This document shows, piece by piece, positions 47,426 to 52,930 of a DNA stretch of 52,930 nucleotides (positions are counted from its first letter, which is position 1; each line of letters starts with the position of its first letter). Made by a program: the position numbers and the translations under genes. This DNA comes from Clostridia bacterium (GTDB taxonomy: Bacteria > Bacillota > Clostridia > Lachnospirales > WQUN01), in contig BNUF01000004.1 in assembly GCA_025997155.1 (NCBI GenBank), positions 1-52,930 of the forward strand. Direction: 5' to 3'. Under the pieces are notes generated by a model that had not been told where the DNA came from, did no database searches, and saw only the letters and a list, made by a program, of their open reading frames with translations.

Positions 47426-47434
47426 AACGAATTT

Positions 47435-47463
47435 ATTATAACTCTTCTTCTTTTGGATTGCAA
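47435..47463 (-). promoter_or_regulatory. Promoter of tRNA-Thr (and probably the phosphohexomutase gene)
   Basis: On the minus strand TTGCAA (47463-47458) and TATAAT (47440-47435), 17 bp apart. It is the only clear promoter before the phosphohexomutase gene. Confidence 0.7.
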
Positions 47464-47486
47464 TAGGTTTTTTATAAATTTTTTTC

Positions 47487-47515
47487 TTGATTATTTGATA
47501 AATTTGGTATATACT
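47487..47515 (+). promoter_or_regulatory. Promoter of the scpA operon
   Basis: TTGATT (47487-47492) and TATACT (47510-47515), 17 bp apart, 28 bp before the scpA start. It is divergent from the tRNA-Thr promoter. Confidence 0.6.
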
Positions 47516-47543
47516 TTATATTTGTAGAATTGAGGAGCGTTTT

Positions 47544-48281
47544 ATGGACGATATGATACTTAAAACAGGGGATTTCGAGGGACCTCTTGAACTGTTATTC
47601 TACCTTATAAATAAGAACGAAATGGATATATACGACATACGCATATCCGAACTCACGGAACAGTATATGTCGTATCTTGAGGATATGGACGTCGAAACCG
47701 CCGATATGGACTATATGAGCCGATTCGTACTTATGGCGGCGACCTTGCTTGAGATAAAATCCGCGCTTATGCTTCCGAAATCCGCGCCGAATAATGACGG
47801 CAAAGAAGAAGACCCCCGCGCGGTTCTTGTGGAAATGCTGGTACAGTACAAACAGTTCAAAGAAATCGCCGACAAATTGCGCGACGGATACGAAAACAAC
47901 AAATATCAGGTGACAAGAGAAGTCCCCGAAAAAGTCGCCGTCGTCGTAAAACCCGCGCTTGGCGAGGTTCTGCACGGGATTTGCCTGCAAAATCTGGCGT
48001 TCGCCTTTTCCGACGTTATGCGGCGCAAACCCGCGCAAGTACAGGAAATACTTGAACGGCGCGTCATTCTTGACGTGTTTACCGTCGAGGGAAAACTCGA
48101 TTTTCTCAAAAATTTCCTGCAAAAATTCCGAAAATTTTTATTTGCCGAGACATTGCACGAGTCGGCGGGGCGCGAGGAGACGGCGGTTACTTTTGTCGCG
48201 GTTCTCGAGCTCGCCAAACTCCGCGAAATCGACATCGCGCAGGAGATAAATTTCGGCGAAATATCTATACAGGCTGTGTGA
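47544..48281 (+). CDS. scpA: Segregation and condensation protein A
   Basis: The kleisin of the SMC-ScpAB condensin. 245 residues, normal. The N-terminal motif GDFEGPLELLFYLINKNEMDIYD and the MAATLLEIKSALMLPK helix contact SMC and ScpB; a C-terminal winged helix has VTFVAVLELAKLREIDIAQ. The ribosome binding site is GAGGAG. The stop is next to scpB. Confidence 0.95.
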   Translation: MDDMILKTGDFEGPLELLFYLINKNEMDIYDIRISELTEQYMSYLEDMDVETADMDYMSRFVLMAATLLEIKSALMLPKSAPNNDGKEEDPRAVLVEMLVQYKQFKEIADKLRDGYENNKYQVTREVPEKVAVVVKPALGEVLHGICLQNLAFAFSDVMRRKPAQVQEILERRVILDVFTVEGKLDFLKNFLQKFRKFLFAETLHESAGREETAVTFVAVLELAKLREIDIAQEINFGEISIQAV

Positions 48282-48283
48282 TT

Positions 48284-48844
48284 ATGGAAATGTCAAAAAT
48301 AGCCGGCGCGCTTGAGGCAATACTGTTCGCAATGGCGGAACCCCTTCATATAAAACAGTTGTCGGACGCTGTAGAGACGGACGCGGAAACGACGCGGCGC
48401 GTCCTGCGGTTTATGAATGACGAGTACGCCGCGCAAAGCCGCGGGATAAGGATTCGCGAGGCGGCGGACACATATCAGCTATGCACCAGCGCGGAGTATT
48501 TTATTTATATAAACAATATGGCGAAACTCCCGCAAAGACGCGCCCTCACGCAATCCGCCCTTGAAACCCTTGCAATCGTGGCGTACAAACAACCCGTCAC
48601 AAAGTCGGATATAGAAAAAATACGCGGGGTGGACGCGTCGCACGCCGTGAACAAACTCGTCGAGTACGAACTGGTGGCGGAAAGCGGGCGGGACACGACC
48701 CCCGGGCGACCGATACTTTTTGTCACAACAAATAAATTCCTTGAGCATTTCGGCTTGACTTGTCTTGGCGATTTGCCGGCACTTAACGATAATCTGGAAG
48801 AACTAAAGCGAGAAGCACAAACAGAGATAGGCGGAGAAATATAA
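48284..48844 (+). CDS. scpB: Segregation and condensation protein B
   Basis: 186 residues with two winged-helix domains that dimerise and bind ScpA: GALEAILFAMAEPLHIKQL, then LTQSALETLAIVAYKQPVTKSDIE and GRPILFVTTNKFLEHFGL. The start could be GTG 48278 (4-nt overlap with scpA) or ATG 48284; AGG at 48271 is better spaced for the ATG. The stop overlaps the next ATG (TAATG). Confidence 0.95.
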   Translation: MEMSKIAGALEAILFAMAEPLHIKQLSDAVETDAETTRRVLRFMNDEYAAQSRGIRIREAADTYQLCTSAEYFIYINNMAKLPQRRALTQSALETLAIVAYKQPVTKSDIEKIRGVDASHAVNKLVEYELVAESGRDTTPGRPILFVTTNKFLEHFGLTCLGDLPALNDNLEELKREAQTEIGGEI

Positions 48845-49308
48845 TGTGGAAAATTCTTATAAAAAGTTCAGCGATAGCAATACTTACGGCGGTGTTTTTG
48901 CTCGGGGGGACGTGGCTTCTCTTCGGCGCGGAGGCGGGCAGTTCCTCCGACCCTCTCGTATCAAAAAGTTACGTTGACGGAAAACTTAACGAATTAAAAA
49001 ATACTATCAACAATAACACAACAGGAACGGCGGCGGAAGACCCAGCGTTCACCCCAGTCTCCCTTCTAAGCGGGCAAACCCTTATCGGCGGAGAGGGCGC
49101 GGAGATAATACTTCGGAGCGGCGCGGGCGTTGCCTACACCGCCGTCACGGACGGAATCGTGAACGCGACGGCGGGCGCCGAACTTTTTTCGGGCGACTAT
49201 GTAGGCAAAAACAACCTTCTGCTAGTCCCGCGCGGCGACGGACGCGGAGTAAGGGCGATTGACGACGCGTGGTTCATCGTTAAGGGGTCGTATAGTATCT
49301 TGTACTAA
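48844..49308 (+). CDS. Membrane-anchored protein of unknown function
   Basis: 154 residues. One N-terminal membrane helix (about 5-28) with no lipobox or cleavage site that I trust, then a short coiled stretch (KSYVDGKLNELKNTI), an Asn/Thr linker, and a small beta-rich domain: VSLLSGQTLIGGEGAEIILRS, AVTDGIVNATAGAELFSGDYV, KNNLLLVPRGDGRGVRAI, WFIVKGSYSI. It is presumably outside the membrane. I do not recognise the family. It is coupled to scpB (TAATG) and is followed by murJ 13 nt later, so a link to envelope or division is possible by context only. Confidence 0.8.
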   Translation: MWKILIKSSAIAILTAVFLLGGTWLLFGAEAGSSSDPLVSKSYVDGKLNELKNTINNNTTGTAAEDPAFTPVSLLSGQTLIGGEGAEIILRSGAGVAYTAVTDGIVNATAGAELFSGDYVGKNNLLLVPRGDGRGVRAIDDAWFIVKGSYSILY

Positions 49309-49321
49309 AAGGCGTGGTTCG

Positions 49322-50875
49322 TTGCAGAACAAAAAGAAAAGTTCCGTAAAAATAATAAGCGTGATAATGGCGATAACCCTAGTCGGCAAGTTGCTGGGGC
49401 TTGTTCGCGAGGTCATAGTCGGCGCGGTTTTCGGGAGCGTCGGAGACGGAGCGGCTCTCAACCTTGCCTCCACCCTCCCCCGCGACTTTCTTGATATAGC
49501 TTTCGCCTCCGCGATTTCGGGCTGTTTTATCCCCGTCTTCAACTCGACGCTCGAAAAAGAGGGACGCGAGAAGGCGTACAGTATGGCGAACTCCTTCATA
49601 ACGATAATCATAGTTTCCACGACCGTCATAACCTTTGCAGCTATGTTTTTTTCAAGCCAGATAGCCGTGCTTATGGGCCCTGGATACCCCGCGAAAGTGC
49701 AAACCCTCTCGGGCGAACTCTTTAAGATAACGCTACCCCTCATAATACTAAGCGGCGCGGCGTTTTCGCTTATCGGCGTTTTGCAGTCCCTAGGCGAGTT
49801 CAACATTCCCGCCGCGATGAGCATTATCTCAAACGGCATAATCATTTTGTACTGTCTGTTTCTTACGCCCTATTTCGGTGTACGCGGGGCGGCGGCGGCT
49901 TTTCTGCTCGGTTGGGTTGCGCAGATTATCGTTCAGATACCCGCGCTCAAGAAAATCAACTATAAGTTCAGATTTTCTTTCGACTTTTCCCACGGCGGGC
50001 TTCGGGAAATTTCCGCGATGATGCTCCCCGTTATGGCGAGCACCTGGACGCAACCGATAAACAATATGGTCAACGTGCGAATTTCCACCTACATAAACGA
50101 AAGCGCGTCCGTCGCGTATGTCAAGGCGAATATGCTTTACTCCGTGATTACGGGTGTTTTCGTGTTGTCTATCGCGAACTACGTTTTCCCAGAATTAACC
50201 AAAATAAACGCCCGCGACGACGAAAAAGGTTTTGGGGAAACGCTTAGAGCGGTGCTGCGCGGGCTTTTGTTCTTTTTGATACCAATGACTGTCGGGCTGT
50301 TTATCTTAAGCAAACCCCTTGCGCGGCTGATTTTTCAAGTCGGCAAATATGACGAGTTCGCCGCGAACCTTACCGCGCTGGCGTTGTCCTATTTTTCGCT
50401 GGGTATGCTTGGTTTCGGTATGCAGACGATACTTAGCCGCGCCTTTTACGCCCAAAAAAACGCGAACGTCCCGCTGTTTACAGGTATCGCGGCGGTGCTG
50501 ACAAACGCCTGTTTGAGTACGCTCCTGATAAAACCTCTCGGCGTTGGCGGAGTCGCCCTTTCCTCGTCCGTGTCGTTTACGCTGATTGCCGCGATTATGC
50601 TCGTATTTATGTACAAAAAGAACAAATTTATACTCGACATACACATATTAAGAGATACTTTGTTTATAATAATATCGTCGCTTGCAATGGGAATAGTCGT
50701 CCGCGTACTGTATGTAAATCTTAATTCGATACTTTCCCATGGAGCGTTGTGGGATATCGTGCGAATCGGCGTTCCGACCGTCGCGGGGGTTTTGTTCTAT
50801 GTCTTGCTAAGCTCGTTTTTCAAGATACAGGAAACAAAGATAATTTTTAACTTATTAGGGAAATTCAGGAAATGA
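49322..50875 (+). CDS. murJ: Lipid II flippase MurJ
   Basis: 517 residues, about 14 membrane helices, MATE-like MviN/MurJ family. Motifs: ITLVGKLLGLVREVIVGAVFG near the N terminus, LLPVMASTWTQPINNMV, and the late AFYAQKNANVPLFTG. It flips lipid-linked peptidoglycan precursor outward. I choose TTG 49322 behind AAAAGGCG; an upstream in-frame start at 49259 would overlap the previous gene by 50 nt and add a basic tail unlike the family. Confidence 0.88.
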   Translation: MQNKKKSSVKIISVIMAITLVGKLLGLVREVIVGAVFGSVGDGAALNLASTLPRDFLDIAFASAISGCFIPVFNSTLEKEGREKAYSMANSFITIIIVSTTVITFAAMFFSSQIAVLMGPGYPAKVQTLSGELFKITLPLIILSGAAFSLIGVLQSLGEFNIPAAMSIISNGIIILYCLFLTPYFGVRGAAAAFLLGWVAQIIVQIPALKKINYKFRFSFDFSHGGLREISAMMLPVMASTWTQPINNMVNVRISTYINESASVAYVKANMLYSVITGVFVLSIANYVFPELTKINARDDEKGFGETLRAVLRGLLFFLIPMTVGLFILSKPLARLIFQVGKYDEFAANLTALALSYFSLGMLGFGMQTILSRAFYAQKNANVPLFTGIAAVLTNACLSTLLIKPLGVGGVALSSSVSFTLIAAIMLVFMYKKNKFILDIHILRDTLFIIISSLAMGIVVRVLYVNLNSILSHGALWDIVRIGVPTVAGVLFYVLLSSFFKIQETKIIFNLLGKFRK

Positions 50876-50890
50876 TGAGGAGATGTATAT

Positions 50891-52930
50891 ATGGAACGCG
50901 AGAGAATCGACAGCGTAGAACGGCTTGAAGAAGCTTTTGCGCGGGTTAAGGCGGCGCAGAGGGAATACGCCGATTTTAATCAGGAGCAAGTAGACAAGAT
51001 ATTTTTGGCGGCGGCGACTGCCGCGAACAAGGCGCGGATAATTCTGGCGAAACAGGCTGTTCAGGAAACGGGTATGGGTATAGTCGAGGATAAGGTGATT
51101 AAAAATCACTACGCGGCGGAGTATATTTATAACGCTTATAAAAATACCAAAACTTGCGGCGTGGTTGAGTCCGACTGTGAGTACGGGATAAAGAAGATAG
51201 CCGAGCCGATTGGGGTTATCGCCGCCGTGATTCCGACGACGAACCCCACTTCCACGGCGATTTTTAAGACGCTTCTTGCGCTTAAGACGAGAAACGCTAT
51301 AATCATAAGCCCCCACCCGCGGGCAAAGGAAAGCACGGCGGCGGCGGCGCGGATTGTGCTTGAGGCGGCGGTTGCGGCGGGAGCTCCAGACGGGCTGATT
51401 GACTGGATTGACGTGCCGTCCCTTGAACTTAGCAACCTTGTGATGAGTAAATCGGATATCATTTTGGCGACAGGCGGCCCGGGTATGGTACACGCGGCGT
51501 ATTCGAGCGGCAAACCCGCGATTGGCGTGGGGGCGGGAAACACGCCCGCCGTAATCGATTCCAGCGCGGATATTTTGCTTGCGGTAAACTCGATTATACA
51601 CTCAAAAACCTTCGACAACGGAATGATTTGCGCGTCGGAGCAGTCCGTGATTGCGCTTGACTCCGTGTATGACTCCGTTAAAAAAGAATTCGCGGACAGG
51701 GGCTGTTATTTCCTTAGCGCGGAGGAAGCGGAAAAAGTACGCAAAACAATCATTATAAATGGCGCGCTTAACGCGAAAATCGTCGGGCAAACCGCGCATA
51801 GAATCGCCTCTTTGGCGGGTTTTTCCGTGGACGAAAAAACAAAGATACTTATCGGCGAGGTGCAAAGCACCGAATCTTCGGAGGAGTTCGCCCACGAAAA
51901 ACTCTCCCCCGTTCTTGCTATGTATCGGGCGGCGGATTTCGCGGACGCGCTTAGTAAGGCGGAGCGGCTCGTGGAGGACGGCGGATACGGGCATACCTCC
52001 TCTATCTATATAGATATCTCCGAAAAAGAAAAACTGGGCGAATTTTCAGAGAGAATGAAAACCTGCCGCATACTCGTTAACACCCCCTCCTCCCACGGCG
52101 GAATCGGCGACCTCTACAACTTCAGGCTTGCCCCCTCTTTGACCCTAGGCTGCGGCTCGTGGGGCGGAAACAGCGTCTCCGACAACGTTGGCGTTAAACA
52201 CCTTCTTAATATAAAAACCGTCGCCGAAAGGAGAGAGAATATGCTTTGGTTTCGGACTCCGCAAAAAGTGTATATGAAAAGGGGCTGCCTTCCTGTCGCG
52301 CTTGACGAGTTAAAAAACGTGAAGAAAAAGGCGTTTATCGTTACGGATAGTTTCCTTTATAACAACGGGTACACAAAGACGATTACGAAAAAACTTGACG
52401 AGCTGGGGATTACGCACGCGACTTTTTATGACGTTGCTCCCGACCCGACACTCGCCTGCGCGAAAGAGGGAGCGGCGCGAATGACATCTTTCGCGCCTGA
52501 CGTCGTGATTGCGATTGGCGGCGGTTCGGCAATGGACGCGGCGAAGATTATGTGGGTTTTGTACGAACACCCCGACGCGGATTTCCTCGATATGGCAATG
52601 AGATTCGTGGACATAAGAAAACGCGTCTATTCCTTCCCGAAAATGGGCGAAAAGGCGTATTTTATCGCAATCCCCACCTCGGCGGGTACCGGCTCGGAGG
52701 TTACTCCTTTCGCGGTTATCACGGACGAAAAAACAGGGACAAAATACCCTCTCGCGGATTATGAACTTATGCCGAATATGGCGGTTATCGACGTGGATTT
52801 GCATATGGACGCGCCGCAGGGGCTTACCTCCGCGTCGGGCATTGACGCGGTGACGCACTCGCTTGAGGCTTTTGCGTCAATGCTCGCGACGGATTTCACG
52901 GACAGCCTTGCCCTTCGCTCTCTTAAGATT
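50891..52930 (+). CDS. adhE: Bifunctional aldehyde-alcohol dehydrogenase AdhE (3' part outside the window)
   Basis: 680 codons are present and the frame is open at the window end; a whole AdhE is about 860-900 residues. The N-terminal CoA-acylating aldehyde dehydrogenase (1-440) has IPTTNPTSTAIFK, catalytic Cys247 in NGMICASEQSV, and GGIGDLYN. A linker leads to the iron-type alcohol dehydrogenase: AIGGGSAMDAAK (about 541-552), PTSAGTGSEVTPFAV and GIDAVTHSLEAF (iron ligand His). It reduces acetyl-CoA to ethanol with two NADH and keeps redox balance in fermentation. ATG 50891 is 15 nt after the murJ stop behind GAGGAG. Confidence 0.95.
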   Translation, partial: MERERIDSVERLEEAFARVKAAQREYADFNQEQVDKIFLAAATAANKARIILAKQAVQETGMGIVEDKVIKNHYAAEYIYNAYKNTKTCGVVESDCEYGIKKIAEPIGVIAAVIPTTNPTSTAIFKTLLALKTRNAIIISPHPRAKESTAAAARIVLEAAVAAGAPDGLIDWIDVPSLELSNLVMSKSDIILATGGPGMVHAAYSSGKPAIGVGAGNTPAVIDSSADILLAVNSIIHSKTFDNGMICASEQSVIALDSVYDSVKKEFADRGCYFLSAEEAEKVRKTIIINGALNAKIVGQTAHRIASLAGFSVDEKTKILIGEVQSTESSEEFAHEKLSPVLAMYRAADFADALSKAERLVEDGGYGHTSSIYIDISEKEKLGEFSERMKTCRILVNTPSSHGGIGDLYNFRLAPSLTLGCGSWGGNSVSDNVGVKHLLNIKTVAERRENMLWFRTPQKVYMKRGCLPVALDELKNVKKKAFIVTDSFLYNNGYTKTITKKLDELGITHATFYDVAPDPTLACAKEGAARMTSFAPDVVIAIGGGSAMDAAKIMWVLYEHPDADFLDMAMRFVDIRKRVYSFPKMGEKAYFIAIPTSAGTGSEVTPFAVITDEKTGTKYPLADYELMPNMAVIDVDLHMDAPQGLTSASGIDAVTHSLEAFASMLATDFTDSLALRSLKI

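Noticed and set aside
50855..51601. 248-codon minus-strand frame inside adhE
   Set aside because: Antisense of the aldehyde dehydrogenase domain.

Overview
The window looks like chromosomal DNA of an anaerobic, low-to-mid GC Firmicute, most likely class Clostridia. The lineage evidence is: ribosomal protein L27 with the Firmicute-type N-terminal extension, its Prp protease, and an L21-type leader RNA; a YwlE-type arginine phosphatase beside a YwlC/Sua5 gene; PurF with an 11-residue propeptide and four cluster cysteines; AdhE; FeoA/FeoB with a small Cys-rich partner; purine-rich ribosome binding sites with frequent TTG and GTG starts; and sigma-A promoters with 17-18 bp spacers. I cannot name a genus. 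All calls come from reading the sequence; no database search was run.

Layout. (1) 1-2.95 kb is a graveyard of mobile DNA: a fused YqaJ/RecT phage recombination remnant, a near-perfect 32-bp palindrome, the decayed remains of three consecutive tyrosine recombinases (the recombinase-trio or Tn554-like pattern), and an IS5-type transposase fragment next to a 15-bp-stem palindrome. (2) 3.1-14.9 kb, plus strand: carA-carB, a copper-amine-oxidase-N-like lipoprotein, and purF. A second promoter then serves a USP-like gene, a SEC-C gene, ywlC/sua5, a fused arginine phosphatase-RpiB gene, a TagO/WecA-type transferase, an AIM24-like gene and possibly a small double-CxxC membrane protein. (3) 14.9-18.8 kb, minus: a heterodimeric ABC exporter. 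(4) 18.8-19.1 kb, minus: tRNA-Phe and tRNA-Gly with their own promoter and terminator. (5) 19.1-30.5 kb, minus: one tightly packed run of seven genes: hybrid kinase, REC/HD-GYP regulator, alpha-amylase-family enzyme, Xaa-Pro aminopeptidase, serS, recJ, apt. (6) 30.6-35.0 kb: a glycosyltransferase-TPR gene convergent with a second hybrid kinase that follows tRNA-Leu. (7) 35.1-40.7 kb, plus: feoA-feoB-Cys-rich protein-DUF2339 membrane protein-ispD behind a promoter carrying two abutting 14-bp DtxR-like operators. (8) 40.7-47.4 kb, minus: rplU-prp-rpmA-(terminator)-obg, comEA, ftsH, and tRNA-Thr followed by a phosphohexomutase gene. (9) 47.5 kb to the end, plus: scpA-scpB-unknown membrane-anchored protein-murJ-adhE (cut by the window edge).

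Functionally this is mostly core genome: nucleotide synthesis, envelope lipid-carrier steps (TagO-like, IspD, MurJ), tRNA and ribosome functions, chromosome condensation and ferrous iron uptake. Two sensory modules are embedded, one with a predicted c-di-GMP phosphodiesterase output. The least ordinary points are the YwlE-RpiB fusion, a Prp protease with shortened His-Cys spacing, the tandem iron-type operator within an inverted-repeat divergent promoter, protein genes placed directly behind tRNA genes, kinase/HD-GYP genes heading a housekeeping operon, and a conserved-looking unknown protein between scpB and murJ. I did not find a clearly novel multi-gene defence or mobile system. The mobile segment is decayed.
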